DNA of 64,000 nt from Deltaproteobacteria bacterium (GTDB taxonomy: Bacteria > Myxococcota_A > Polyangia > GCA-2747355 > JADLHG01): contig JADLHG010000038.1 in NCBI GenBank assembly GCA_020848905.1, positions 1 through 64,000 on the forward strand. The letters are read 5' to 3'. A program made the position numbers and the translations under genes. This document shows, piece after piece, positions 32,961-42,909 of the stretch (within the stretch, counting starts at the first letter, position 1; the number at the start of each line of letters is the position of its first letter). The notes beneath the pieces were generated by a model. That model ran no database searches. It had not been told where the DNA came from and saw only the letters and a list, made by a program, of their open reading frames with translations.

Positions 32961-35705
32961 TCACGTTCGAATCGCGGCTAGCAGCTCCTGGGCCAGGCCA
33001 TGGGGGTCGGGAAGCGCCGACCTGATCGCGGCAGGGCCGGCCACGAGGAGCAGCGAGCGCCGGGGATCGAAGACGCGCCGAGCCTGCGCCCGGACCTCCG
33101 CCGCCGTGACCCGCCCCACCTTCTCCGGCAAGCGCATCACCTCGTCCACGGACATGCCGAAGCTCAGGCTCCCGGCGATGAGCCGGGCCAGTCCCTCGTT
33201 CGAGTCCCGCCCCTGCACCGTGTCGGCGGCCAGGGCCGCCGCCCTGGCCACCGCGAGCTCGTCGGCGCTCGGCAGCTCGGCGCAAACCGACGTCAGTACC
33301 TCGACCAGCGCGGCCAAGGCCTCGGGCGCTCGTTGCGGCTCGGACGAGATGGACATCGAGAGGTGCGAAGGGTCCGCTCCCTGCGGCAGAAAGATGTTCG
33401 GCGAGTAGTCGAGTCCTCGGCGCTCGCGGATCTCGTGAAAGAGCCTCCCCGCCGGTCCCCCCAGCACCTTCTCCAGCACGAGGAGCGCCGGCCAGGCCGG
33501 GTCCGTACTCGGAGGCGAGGAGAAACCCCAGAAGAGCCGCACCGCCTCGGTCTCGACGGCCTCGAAGGTCCATTCGAACCCCTCGCGCGCGGGCTCCTGC
33601 GGGACGGCCGGTGCGGGGGGCGTCGCGCCGGGGGCGTCGACGAGCCCGCGCACCCTTTCGATCACCTCTCGGGGCTCGACGTCGCCGACGACGACGAGGT
33701 TCAGCCGGCCCGGAGGATAGAGGATGGGATAGAGGCGGCGCAGCGTCCTAGCCGAGAGTCCCTCGAGGCTCTCCTCGGAGCCGTCGGGATCGCGCCCGTA
33801 CGGGTGCACCCGGTAGAAGCGTCGCGCGAAGAGCGTCGCTGCGAGGGCCAGCACGGTGTCGTCACGCGACTGTACGGACATGAGAGCTACCTGGCGGGCC
33901 TGTTCGACCTCCTCGGGCGGAAACGCCGGGGCGAGAACGCAGTCCAGCATGACCTTCAGACCGTTCTCCCAGTCCGAGCGCACGAACAGCCCCTGCAGGC
34001 TCAGCGTGTTCGCACCGGCCCCTCCGCTCATATAGCCGCCAATGTCGTGGATCGCCCGCTTGAGCTGCGCCTTGGGCATGCGCCGCGTCCCGCCCGTCAA
34101 GCTCTCGGCCATGACGCCGCTGATGCCCGTCAGCCGTGAGTCTTCGTACCGCGAGCCCCCGGGGAAGATCGCCGCTACGCCCACGCTGGACTTGCCCGCT
34201 CGCTGCACGGCCACGACCTGTGGCCCGCCGGGAATACGCGCGGCCTGCCAGGCGAAGGGCGCCTTCTTGCTGGCTCGCGCGGTCGCGGCGACCCTCGACG
34301 GCGTGCGCTCGGGCGCCGGCAGCCGTCCCAGCCAGGGGGCAAGCACCGCCGCGTCACCGACTCCGTCTGCCCGAGGAAGCTCCACGCCCTTGCTGAGCGT
34401 CTCGAGCCAGCCCCGGCGGCCGGCGGCCGACGCGGCCCAATCGCCCGGGAGCTGCAGGACCACCGAGAGGCGGTCGGGATGCAGGTACCGCGCGGCCAGC
34501 GCGCGCAGCTCCGCGGGCTTCACCCGCAAGAGACCTTCGTAGAAGAGTTGCTCGTGCCGGCAGTCGCCGCTGATGCACTCGAAGAAGCCCTGCCAGTAGG
34601 TCCGGCGAGCGGGGTTGTCCCGGTCGAGAACCGCCTCCACGAGCAGGGGCTGTCGGACCTCGTCCAGGCGCCGCGCCGAGAGAGTCTCCTCGATGACCTG
34701 GCGGAAGCCCCGCATGGTGGCCGCCAGCACCTTGGCCACGTCTTCCCGCGACGGATACCCCTCGACGAGGATCCTGAGGACCCCCGCTGTGCGAAAGAGC
34801 TCGTGCTCAGCCTCGAAACCGGGCATTCCCCCGCACGCGTCGCTTACCGTTCGCGCGAGGAGCGGGCTCGGCCCCTTCGTCAGGAGCCAATTGAGAAGCT
34901 GCAGCCCCGGGGTATCCGGATGGGCGAGCGGCGGCGCACGAAACGCAAAGGTCAACCGCGGCTCCGTCGCCCACGAGCGCAAGAGCGCGAGACGAGTCCC
35001 TCGCTGCGGCGGCTCCATAGCCGTCCGTTCAGCGGCCACGCCGCGCCTGGCCGCTGGAAAGGCCTCCTCGAGCAGGCGAGCGATCTCCCGCGCCGAGAAT
35101 CCGCCGCTGCTCACGGCGATCATCTGCTCAGGGACGTACCAGCGCCGGTGAAAGGCCCGCAGGAGGGCCGGCGTGAATTTGCTCACCGTGGAGGGCGTGC
35201 CGAGGCCCGGGTGGCGGTAGCCGACCCGCTTGAAGACCGTGGCGTAGGTCTTGTTGGTCGACTGCAGGTACGGAAGCGTCGACGTGAACATGCGGATCTC
35301 TTCGGTGATGACCCGCTTCTCCGCCTCGACCGCCTTTGGCGAGAAGCCTGGCGCCGCGACCTGGCCGCAAAGCACGGCCACGGCCTTGGCCAGACGCGCG
35401 CCTTCCACGCCCACCTCGTAGCGGGTCCAGTCGTAGTCCGTGTCCCCGTTCGACCAGCCCCCCCAGCGCTCCACTCCGTTGGCCGCGTCCTCGCCTTTGC
35501 CAGCTTTCGACTGGAAGACCACGTGCTCGAGCGCATGCGCGACGCCGGGCGCGCCGTCCGGATCGCACGCGCTCCCCGCGCGGACCCAGAGCTGGAACGA
35601 GCCCAGCCGTTGCGCGTCGTCTCGGGTGTGGACGAGGATCATGCCGTTCGCCAGCGCGATGCGCCGAGGCCCCGGTGAATACCTACCTGGAAGCAGGTCT
35701 TTCAT
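32961..35705 (-). CDS. M16 (pitrilysin-type) metalloprotease, paralogue 2
   Basis: 914 residues from ATG 35705, chosen for its GGAG ribosome site 5 nt upstream and because the paralogue at 62514 starts with the matching KDLIPG; the frame is open to 35732. Zinc motif HALEH at 57-61, distal glutamate pair EE at 135-136, and the GGWSNGDTDYDWTRYE stretch typical of the family. The second half (GVAAIFPGGSRYEDSRLTGI onward) lacks the motif. It lies in one operon with adenylating enzyme, SufS, carbamoyltransferase and SGNH hydrolase, which points to a role in handling the same peptide. Confidence 0.85.
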   Translation of the reverse strand: MKDLLPGRYSPGPRRIALANGMILVHTRDDAQRLGSFQLWVRAGSACDPDGAPGVAHALEHVVFQSKAGKGEDAANGVERWGGWSNGDTDYDWTRYEVGVEGARLAKAVAVLCGQVAAPGFSPKAVEAEKRVITEEIRMFTSTLPYLQSTNKTYATVFKRVGYRHPGLGTPSTVSKFTPALLRAFHRRWYVPEQMIAVSSGGFSAREIARLLEEAFPAARRGVAAERTAMEPPQRGTRLALLRSWATEPRLTFAFRAPPLAHPDTPGLQLLNWLLTKGPSPLLARTVSDACGGMPGFEAEHELFRTAGVLRILVEGYPSREDVAKVLAATMRGFRQVIEETLSARRLDEVRQPLLVEAVLDRDNPARRTYWQGFFECISGDCRHEQLFYEGLLRVKPAELRALAARYLHPDRLSVVLQLPGDWAASAAGRRGWLETLSKGVELPRADGVGDAAVLAPWLGRLPAPERTPSRVAATARASKKAPFAWQAARIPGGPQVVAVQRAGKSSVGVAAIFPGGSRYEDSRLTGISGVMAESLTGGTRRMPKAQLKRAIHDIGGYMSGGAGANTLSLQGLFVRSDWENGLKVMLDCVLAPAFPPEEVEQARQVALMSVQSRDDTVLALAATLFARRFYRVHPYGRDPDGSEESLEGLSARTLRRLYPILYPPGRLNLVVVGDVEPREVIERVRGLVDAPGATPPAPAVPQEPAREGFEWTFEAVETEAVRLFWGFSSPPSTDPAWPALLVLEKVLGGPAGRLFHEIRERRGLDYSPNIFLPQGADPSHLSMSISSEPQRAPEALAALVEVLTSVCAELPSADELAVARAAALAADTVQGRDSNEGLARLIAGSLSFGMSVDEVMRLPEKVGRVTAAEVRAQARRVFDPRRSLLLVAGPAAIRSALPDPHGLAQELLAAIRT

Positions 35706-35764
35706 GCCGCTCCGTGTTTGATCACGCAACAACGTGTTTCGGTGTAGAGCTCCGCCTCTCGCGG

Positions 35765-36982
35765 CTACTTCCCGGTGAGCGTTCGCGCGACCTCCTCGAG
35801 GGCGTCAGCCAGGCGATCGATCTCGGCGAGCGTGTTGTAGAAATAGGGGGCTATGCGGATACCGCCCGGATATCCGTTGGTCACGAAGTAGGGGTGGGCG
35901 CAGAAATGCCCCGCGCGCACGCAGATCTTGAAACGGTCGTAGAGAATGCGCGCCACGATCTCTTCCCAGCGGGTGCCCGTGCGCTCGAAGACGAGGGTCG
36001 TCACGGCGGAGCGAGGACCCGTCCAATCGGCCTGCAAGATGGAGACGCCGGGGATCCGGGCCATCCGCGCCACGAGCCGCTCGCGCAGCTGCTCCTCGTG
36101 CGCCACCACGTTCGGCCAGCCGAGGCGCAGCAGGTACTCCGCGGCCCGTGCGAGACCGATGACCTCCGCGATGGGCGGAGTCCCCGCCTCGAATCGCAGG
36201 GGCACGCTGCGGAGCGCGTAGCTCGTGAGGCCCACCTCCGTCACGATGCCGCCTCCCAGCCACGGCGGAGCGAGGCGCTCGAGCCATTCGTGGCGCCCGG
36301 CGAGCACCCCCACCCCGAAGGGCCCGAGCATCTTGTGCCCCGAGAGGCTGAAGAAGTCTCCGCCGAGGGACAGCAGGTCGCCCCCGTAGTGCGGCACGTA
36401 CTGCGCAACGTCCACGAGGACGGGGATCCCCAGGGAATGGGCCGCTGCCGCGTACTCCGCCACCGGCAAGACCACCCCGCTCACGTTGGAGCAGGCCGAG
36501 ACGGCGAGCAGCCCAACGTTCTCCCGACGGATCAACTCCCCGAGGGCGTTCGCGTCACACCGCGCCGGATCGAACCAGACCACGCGCCGCCGCGACATCC
36601 AGGGAAGCACGTTCGCGTGGTGCTCGACGTGGGAGATCGCGACGGCCTTCTCGGGGGGGATCGTGAGCCCTGCGGCCACCAGGTTGATGGCCGCCGTGCA
36701 CCCGGCCGTGAAGACGATCTCCGAGGAGGCGAGGCCGAGAAAGCGCCCCATCGTCTCGCGGGCGTCCTCGTAGGCCTCGCTCGCCACCTCGGAGTGCGCG
36801 TAGGTCGCGCGGTGCACGTTGGCCGACACGCGTCGATAGAAGTCGTTCATGGCGTCGAGCACCACGGTCGGCTTCAGCGTCGTCGCGGCGTTATCCAGGT
36901 AGACGACGTCTGGGCCGGCGTCGTTCTCCTCGAAAAACGGGAAGTCGGAGCGAAGGGTCTCAAAGGGCGATGTGGGCGGCAT
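35765..36982 (-). CDS. SufS-like class V aminotransferase / cysteine desulfurase, paralogue 2
   Basis: 405 residues, very similar to 15053-16273: Lys217 in SGHKML, DVAQ in place of DAAQ, and RAGHFCAHP with Cys361 conserved though the preceding His is Phe. Its start overlaps the adenylating enzyme by 23 nt. The intact cysteine and lysine argue for an active desulfurase. Confidence 0.85.
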   Translation of the reverse strand: MPPTSPFETLRSDFPFFEENDAGPDVVYLDNAATTLKPTVVLDAMNDFYRRVSANVHRATYAHSEVASEAYEDARETMGRFLGLASSEIVFTAGCTAAINLVAAGLTIPPEKAVAISHVEHHANVLPWMSRRRVVWFDPARCDANALGELIRRENVGLLAVSACSNVSGVVLPVAEYAAAAHSLGIPVLVDVAQYVPHYGGDLLSLGGDFFSLSGHKMLGPFGVGVLAGRHEWLERLAPPWLGGGIVTEVGLTSYALRSVPLRFEAGTPPIAEVIGLARAAEYLLRLGWPNVVAHEEQLRERLVARMARIPGVSILQADWTGPRSAVTTLVFERTGTRWEEIVARILYDRFKICVRAGHFCAHPYFVTNGYPGGIRIAPYFYNTLAEIDRLADALEEVARTLTGK

Positions 36983-38645
36983 GCTTCTCGAGCTCGTAGG
37001 CCTGGGCTACCCGCTGCGGCAGGCGAGCCACCTTGGACACCAGTGGACCGAATTTCTTGGAGGGACGGGGGCTGATGCGGCGGATCGAGACGCGGTCCAC
37101 CGCGAAGCCGCGCGCTCGAACCACGTCCCGAACCGCGGTGACGACGTTCTGCTCCTGCCCCAGCCGGCTCGGCACCACGCCGCACTCCGCCGAGACAGCT
37201 TCGTCCGGATGCTGGAAGAGCCGGTAGTAGAGGAGGTCCTCGATACCTCCGAGCTCCCGGTCGATCTCCTCCATCGGAACCACCCGCTCGCCGAGCGCCA
37301 GGCAGTCCGTGAGGCGGTGCAGCGCCTCGAAGGTGGGCGCCGGGTGCCCGCAGGGACACGCGCCGCCCTTGCGCGCCAGGTCTCCCGTCCGATAGCGCAG
37401 GAGCGGCATCGCGCGCTGACTGAGGGTCGTCAGCACCACCTCGCCGACCTCTCCCTCCGCGACCTCACGGCCGTCTCGGAGAAACTCGAGGTGGCAGTGA
37501 TTCGCCACGTGATACCTCCCGAGCGGGCAGGACATGGCCACGAGGGGAACGCCACAGGTCTCGTAGATGTCGAAAGGACGGAGCCCGAATTGGCGCCGCA
37601 CGTAGCCCCGGATCGGCGCGGGGACGTATTCTCCCTCGAAGAGTATCCCCTCGACCGAGTCCGGCAGCGGGAGCCCGAGCGCCTCGAAGCGCGCCATCAC
37701 CGTCATCATGTACCAGGGATTTCCCCAGAAGCACTGCGGGCCGTGGGCGAGAACCTCTTCGTGGGCCGTGCGGACCTCCGCATCGGGCACGTACATCGGA
37801 TCGGAGAACATCCGGAGAAAGAGCCGGACGCCCTGCGTCCGCTCCTCGAGGCTCGGGCTGGTGACCATGCACTTCGCCGTCGAGGTGGGACACGGCGGCT
37901 TGAAGATCGCTCCCCGCTCGCCGTTCTTGAAGACCGTGATGGGCAGCTCGACCTCGGCGTCGGCCTCGGAGAGGAAGTACGGCGCGCGGTTCATCGGCGA
38001 GGTCGTGTACCCCACGGAGGCCACGTCCGAAGCGATGAGCGCCGCGTAGTTCGGCCCCTCCGCCAGGAGAGCGGTCGGAAAGTGCGTGCGCAGCTCGGCG
38101 CGGGTGAGAAGCGGCAGCCGCTGGAGGTCGCCGGCCTCGCGAATCCGCCAGTCCGTCGCCCCACGCAGCTGCCGGTAGTAGGGCACCTTCGTCGACGCGT
38201 ACTCGATCGCCGCCGCGAGGCCATCCATGCGCGCCGCGCGCCCCTGTTCGCGCTGATGCGCCTGCCACGCGAGGAGCTCTTCAGAAAGGAAGTACGGCGA
38301 AACCGCCGACTCGAAGAACTCGTCGAAGCTCTCGCGGTCCACCTCCGCGGCCAGCCCCGCCTCTTCCATCCTCGCCCAGGCATGGTCGAGGCTTTCCGCG
38401 CGGTCGAGACAGCGCAGCATCTCCACCACAAAAGGGTCCAGGCTCGCACGCGTGGGGCCGGTCCAATCCACCACCACCGGCTTCGCGTTCTCGTCCAGTT
38501 GGCTCCGGATATCGGGGCGCAGTTCCAGCACGATCGACTCCTCTCGAGCGCACCAGTCTAGCACGAATGGCGAGCCCTCGCCGTCCCCCACCGCGCCGTC
38601 GGTCAGCTTGACAGGAGACCGGACTTGCGCGACCATCTCGGCCAT
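36960..38645 (-). CDS. Adenylate-forming enzyme (PaaK/CapK-like) with PqqD-like domain, paralogue 2
   Basis: 561 residues if the first ATG is used; another ATG at 38636 is possible and neither has a good ribosome site. A ~35-residue extension precedes the PqqD-like domain (~40-120, DPFVVEMLRCLDRAESLDHA). Adenylation motifs: YTTSPMN at the ATP-loop position (poorer match than paralogue 1), YETCGVPLVAMSC, GEVVLTTLSQRAMPLLRYR, and SKKFGPLV near the end. A Cys pair (CPCGHP) sits near 450. First gene of the middle - strand operon. Confidence 0.75.
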   Translation of the reverse strand: MAEMVAQVRSPVKLTDGAVGDGEGSPFVLDWCAREESIVLELRPDIRSQLDENAKPVVVDWTGPTRASLDPFVVEMLRCLDRAESLDHAWARMEEAGLAAEVDRESFDEFFESAVSPYFLSEELLAWQAHQREQGRAARMDGLAAAIEYASTKVPYYRQLRGATDWRIREAGDLQRLPLLTRAELRTHFPTALLAEGPNYAALIASDVASVGYTTSPMNRAPYFLSEADAEVELPITVFKNGERGAIFKPPCPTSTAKCMVTSPSLEERTQGVRLFLRMFSDPMYVPDAEVRTAHEEVLAHGPQCFWGNPWYMMTVMARFEALGLPLPDSVEGILFEGEYVPAPIRGYVRRQFGLRPFDIYETCGVPLVAMSCPLGRYHVANHCHLEFLRDGREVAEGEVGEVVLTTLSQRAMPLLRYRTGDLARKGGACPCGHPAPTFEALHRLTDCLALGERVVPMEEIDRELGGIEDLLYYRLFQHPDEAVSAECGVVPSRLGQEQNVVTAVRDVVRARGFAVDRVSIRRISPRPSKKFGPLVSKVARLPQRVAQAYELEKHAAHIAL

Positions 38646-38701
38646 TCAAGTGAACATCTTCGAGATCCAGGGGGTCGCTGAACCAGGCGCAGTGCTCTCG
38701 C

Positions 38702-38749
38702 TTCTCGTCGGCCCCCGCCCTTCGTCGGGGGCCGGTCGTGAGACGAGAA
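38702..38749. promoter_or_regulatory. Strong two-step hairpin between divergent operons
   Basis: GGCCCCCG/CGGGGGCC (38710-38717 with 38726-38733, 8-nt loop) sits inside an outer stem TTCTCGTC/GACGAGAA (38702-38709 with 38742-38749). It lies in the 205-nt gap between the adenylating enzyme (-) and carbamoyltransferase 3 (+). It carries no GAAA loop or receptor. As DNA it could be a cruciform or operator; as RNA a 5' leader of either operon. Confidence 0.55.
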
Positions 38750-38850
38750 CGCACGCGCGCCCGGACCGCGGCGGGCCCTGCTTGCGCTGACGGCGCCCGA
38801 GCTGACGTACGGGCGAAACCGGTGCCGCCTAATCTCCCGGGAGCTTCGGC

Positions 38851-40620
38851 ATGAACGTCATTGGCATCTCGGCCTTCTATCACGAGTCCTCGTGTTGCCT
38901 GCTGCAGGACGGGAAGCTCGTCGCGGCCGTCGCGGAGGAGCGGTTCACCCGGGTCAAGCACGACGCAAGCCTGCCCCTCCTGGCTTTCCGGTATTGTCTC
39001 GAGGCCGGCGGCATAGGCGTGAAGGACGTCGACGCGATAGGCTATTACGAGTCGCCGCGCAAGAAGCTCTCGCGCCAGCTCTGGACGGGGAAACCCTTGG
39101 GGGGCGACTCTGGTCTCCCCTGGCTCGACGTCCGGCGCCCCGAACGAGAGATCCGGCAGCGCCTCGGCTTCGACGGCCCCATCGACTACTTCGACCACCA
39201 TCTCTCTCACGCCGCGAGCAGCTATTTCTTCTCCGGCTTCCCCGACGCGGCCGTACTGACCGTGGACGGCGTCGGGGAGTGGGCCACGACGACCTATGGC
39301 GCAGCGCGCGGAGGCGATATCGCGCTATTCGAGCAGGTGGACTTCCCGAACTCGCTTGGTTTGCTTTATAGCACGATTACGGGCTATCTCGGCTTCCGGG
39401 TCAATAGCGCGGAATACAAGGTCATGGGGCTCGCCCCCTACGGCAAACCCCTCTACGTCGACAAGATCCGCGAGCTGCTCACCGAGGGCCCGGATGGGCA
39501 GTACGCGCTCTCGATGCAGTATTTCGACTTTCTGCGCGAGTCGCGCATGTACTCGGACGCGCTCGCCGAGCTCTTCGGCGAGCCGCCGCGCGTCGCCGAG
39601 TCGGCGATCCTCCCCTTTCACAAGGACGTGGCGAAAAGCCTGCAGGTCGTGCTCGAGGAGATCTTGCTGGCCAAGGCGCGCTACCTGAAGTCGAAGGTCG
39701 ACAGCCCAAACCTGTGCATGGCCGGCGGCGTGGCGCTGAACTGCGTGGCGAACGGCCGCGTGCTGCGCGACGGCCCCTTCGACCGGCTGTTCGTCCAGCC
39801 CGCGGCGGGCGATTCCGGGGCCTGCCTGGGGGCCGCCGCGCTCTCCTACGTCAAACGGACCGGGAAGCGCCACAGCGAGGAGCGCCTGCAACACGTCTAT
39901 CTCGGACCGGCGTATTCCAGCGCTCAGGTCGCCGGCATGCTGGAGGATATGGGGATCGAGGCGCTCGACTTTCGCGGCCGAGAGGCGGCGCTGCTCGAGG
40001 CGGTCGTGGACCGCATGGCGGCAGGGCACGTGATCGGATGGTTTCAGGGCGCGATGGAGTTCGGCCCGCGGGCCCTCGGCGCGCGAAGCATCATCGCCGA
40101 TCCCCGGTTCGAGGACATGCGGGAGCGCCTGAATCGCCTGGTCAAGAAGCGCGAGGCCTTCAGACCCTTCGCCCCGAGCGTGCTCGAGGAGCACGCCGGA
40201 AAGCACTTCGCGCTCGACCACACCTCCCCCTTCATGCTCGAGACCTGCCAGGTCTCGTCGTCCATCGCGATGCCCGCCATCACGCACGTCGATGGATCGG
40301 CACGGCCGCAGACGGTGTCCACGCGCCACAGCCCACGCTACGCGGCGCTGATCGAGGCCTTCTATCGCCGAACCGGCTGTCCGGTGATCGTCAACACCTC
40401 CTTCAACGTGCGCAGCGAGCCCATCGTCTGCTCGCCCGACGACGCGCTGATGTGCATGGCCAACTCCGACATCGACTCGATCGTCGTCGAGGACTTCATC
40501 ATCGACCGCGCCGCTCTGCCCCGGCAGTGGTCGGCGCTCCTGCGCTCGCTGAAGTTCGAGCCGCCCTCCGAGGTCGGCGCGCGCGGCGAGATCAGCCCGA
40601 CCGTCTACACCTTCTTCTAG
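38851..40620 (+). CDS. NodU/CmcH-family carbamoyltransferase, paralogue 3
   Basis: 589 residues, start MNVIGISAFYHESSCC with CGGGAG ribosome site. DHHLSHAASSY, DGVGEWATTTYG, EFGPRALGARSI as in the paralogues; MAGGVALNCVANGR is shared by all three almost unchanged. First gene of the right + strand block, followed 32 nt later by its SGNH partner. Confidence 0.85.
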   Translation: MNVIGISAFYHESSCCLLQDGKLVAAVAEERFTRVKHDASLPLLAFRYCLEAGGIGVKDVDAIGYYESPRKKLSRQLWTGKPLGGDSGLPWLDVRRPEREIRQRLGFDGPIDYFDHHLSHAASSYFFSGFPDAAVLTVDGVGEWATTTYGAARGGDIALFEQVDFPNSLGLLYSTITGYLGFRVNSAEYKVMGLAPYGKPLYVDKIRELLTEGPDGQYALSMQYFDFLRESRMYSDALAELFGEPPRVAESAILPFHKDVAKSLQVVLEEILLAKARYLKSKVDSPNLCMAGGVALNCVANGRVLRDGPFDRLFVQPAAGDSGACLGAAALSYVKRTGKRHSEERLQHVYLGPAYSSAQVAGMLEDMGIEALDFRGREAALLEAVVDRMAAGHVIGWFQGAMEFGPRALGARSIIADPRFEDMRERLNRLVKKREAFRPFAPSVLEEHAGKHFALDHTSPFMLETCQVSSSIAMPAITHVDGSARPQTVSTRHSPRYAALIEAFYRRTGCPVIVNTSFNVRSEPIVCSPDDALMCMANSDIDSIVVEDFIIDRAALPRQWSALLRSLKFEPPSEVGARGEISPTVYTFF

Positions 40621-40652
40621 GACCGACCTCGCAGGCCAGCCAGGGGAGACCG

Positions 40653-42818
40653 ATGGGTCAGAATCCAAGCGATCCTCGAAAACAACGATGTGACGCGCTC
40701 GCCGAGCTCCTCGACCAGCCCGACGGGCTGAAGGTCGCGCGCCTGATGCAGGCCACGGGCTCCCTCGCGCACCCCGAGGACCCCACCGCGGCGCCGCCGA
40801 TGGTCGGCGAGGACGAGGACGGCGAGGCGCCGGAAGCGCCAGAAGCGGACGGGGCCGGCGGTGAGGGCGAGCCGACCTCCATCGGCATCTGGGAGCCACG
40901 CAAGGACGCGCAGGGCGAGGTCACGTTCGAGCGCAGCTATGCGCCCCACATCAACTGCGATGAGTTCTGGGCGCACACGCAAACGCTCCATCCGCGAAAG
41001 ACGCCCCTGCCCATCCGGGTCTGCTTCTTCGGCGAGTCGGTCGCCGCGGCCATGCTCTACCTCCCCGACCTGACGCTGGCCAAGATGATCGAAGAGCAGC
41101 TGGCCATCCTGCGCGGTCCGGGTCTCTTCGAGGTGATCGATCTCTCGCGCGTCGCACAGACGCCCTCCGGGATGGTGGGGCTCGCCGTCGAGGCCATGCA
41201 GCTCAAGCCGGACATCATGGTCTTCTTCGCCGGTAACAACTGGCCGGTGAAGACCATGGGACACCTCGACGTGAACGGGGCTCAGGAGGAGGGCGAGCTG
41301 ATGCGCGAGGGGGGCCTGGCCGCCATCGCGCGCGAGATGTATCGCCGTTCGGAGTCCACCGCCGAGGACAACGTCTTCAACCTGAATCGGATCGTCACCG
41401 TGGCCGGCGTGAAGGCCGTCTTCGTCATCCCCGAGGACAACCTGATCGATTGGGACTGTCGGCAACCGGTTTGCTGGCTCCCCGGAGACCGCACCGACCG
41501 CTGGCACGCGTCCTACGAGAATGGGCTCGCCGCGCTGGAGCGCCGGGCGTGGAACGACGCGGCCTCCATCGCGCAACAGCTCATCGATCTCGACGGAGGC
41601 GCGTGCGGAGCGAGCCAGCGGCTTCTCGGCCGGGCGCACTGGGGTGCCGGGCGCCACGCCGAAGCCGAGGTAGCCTTCCGCGAGGACTCCGCAGCCTCGG
41701 CGTGGGACGCGGCCCTCGAATTCCCGGCGCGCTTGATCGAGGGCCAGTACCGAGTCCTGCGCGGATCCCGGCACCTCGAGAACTGGACGCGCGTGGACTT
41801 GCCGAGCGTCTTCGCCGAGCGCTCGGGCTCCCGACTCGCCGGCCGAGAGCTCTTCCTCGATTACTGCCACCTCTCGTACGAGGGGCTCAAGGTGGCCGCG
41901 GCGACCATCGCTTCCGCCATTCTTCGAGCCGCGGGAAGCACCAACGAAGCGGAGCTCGACTGGCACAAGGTGCTGGAACGCGCCCCCGCGCCGCCGCCTG
42001 CCACCCTGCTGGCCAGGGCCCTCGTCCACGGCGCCAGCCACAACGTCGACGCCTTGAACGCGCTGGCCCGCCGGGGAGACCTCGCCGACTATTACCTGGA
42101 GCGCGCGGTGGAGGCTTCACCGGGCGTGATGGACGCGATGATCGACTTCGGCACCGCGCGACTCAGTCGTTGCGCGCCGATCCTGTCCGCCGGCGCCCGG
42201 AGGCTCCACGACTCGCCCTACGGCTTCAGCACGAAACCCTTCGCCCTGCGCGAGATGTCCGCACCGACGGTGCGCGCCATGATGCGCGTCCTCGAGCGTC
42301 ACGGCCGGTCCGTCGAGCCACTGCTCGAGGCGCTGCTTCGCGCCCCGCATGGGCGCCGCTACGGCGGCATCGACCTCGTCGACGATTACTACACCGACCT
42401 CGTGGTCCGCGTGAACAGCGGCGCGACGATCGGCACGCCGCTCATGCACGAGGCCCTGTGGCCTCGCTCGAACTTCTTCTTGCCCGCGGAAGGTCGCTCG
42501 AACCTGACCATCGAGGCCACGCTCCGGCTTCCGAGCTTCGCCCGGTCGGCGAGCGCCGCGAAGTCCGCCACGATCCGCGTGAACGGCCGCGAGGTCGGTT
42601 CGGTCGGCGTGACGACCGCCTGGAAGAGCGCCTCGTTCAAGGTCGACGCGGCCTTGCTGCACCGAGGGATCAACGACGTCGAGGTGCACTGGCCTCGCCT
42701 GGATGGCGACGGGGATCGAGCTCTCGCGGAGATCCTCGACCAGTTCGAGTCGGGACAGCCGGCGCAGCTCCGCCCCGTCTTCGGTGAGCTCGCGTCGCTC
42801 GTCGTTCGCCAGAGCTAG
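40653..42818 (+). CDS. SGNH/GDSL-type hydrolase with TPR-like segment, paralogue 3
   Basis: 721 residues from ATG 40653 with GGGGAGA upstream; the frame is open far back across the carbamoyltransferase gene, but that part is a shadow. FGESVAAAM, AGNNWP and DYCHLSYEG blocks are intact; TPR-like segment at ~290-340. The C-terminal ~250 residues, also conserved in the paralogues (RVNGREVGSVGV, LHRGINDVEVHW), look like a beta-sandwich and have no name I can give. Confidence 0.75.
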   Translation: MGQNPSDPRKQRCDALAELLDQPDGLKVARLMQATGSLAHPEDPTAAPPMVGEDEDGEAPEAPEADGAGGEGEPTSIGIWEPRKDAQGEVTFERSYAPHINCDEFWAHTQTLHPRKTPLPIRVCFFGESVAAAMLYLPDLTLAKMIEEQLAILRGPGLFEVIDLSRVAQTPSGMVGLAVEAMQLKPDIMVFFAGNNWPVKTMGHLDVNGAQEEGELMREGGLAAIAREMYRRSESTAEDNVFNLNRIVTVAGVKAVFVIPEDNLIDWDCRQPVCWLPGDRTDRWHASYENGLAALERRAWNDAASIAQQLIDLDGGACGASQRLLGRAHWGAGRHAEAEVAFREDSAASAWDAALEFPARLIEGQYRVLRGSRHLENWTRVDLPSVFAERSGSRLAGRELFLDYCHLSYEGLKVAAATIASAILRAAGSTNEAELDWHKVLERAPAPPPATLLARALVHGASHNVDALNALARRGDLADYYLERAVEASPGVMDAMIDFGTARLSRCAPILSAGARRLHDSPYGFSTKPFALREMSAPTVRAMMRVLERHGRSVEPLLEALLRAPHGRRYGGIDLVDDYYTDLVVRVNSGATIGTPLMHEALWPRSNFFLPAEGRSNLTIEATLRLPSFARSASAAKSATIRVNGREVGSVGVTTAWKSASFKVDAALLHRGINDVEVHWPRLDGDGDRALAEILDQFESGQPAQLRPVFGELASLVVRQS

Positions 42819-42843
42819 TGCGCACTTGAGAAGCTTCGGTATG

Positions 42844-42872
42844 TTGACTCGACGAAAACGCCCCTGCATATT
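42844..42872 (+). promoter_or_regulatory. Candidate sigma-70 promoter of the right-hand operon
   Basis: TTGACT (42844-42849), 17 nt, CATATT (42867-42872), 38 nt before the start of the lipoprotein gene. It could drive the run of same-strand genes to 54368. Confidence 0.5.
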
Positions 42873-42909
42873 ACTGAGATGCGCTCACAATCTGGGAGGC
42901 GATGAGGCC

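Noticed and set aside
39714-40652. Long in-frame extension upstream of SGNH hydrolase 3
   Set aside because: It lies out of frame over the carbamoyltransferase gene, reads as Arg/Gly-rich shadow, and a good start with ribosome site exists at 40653.
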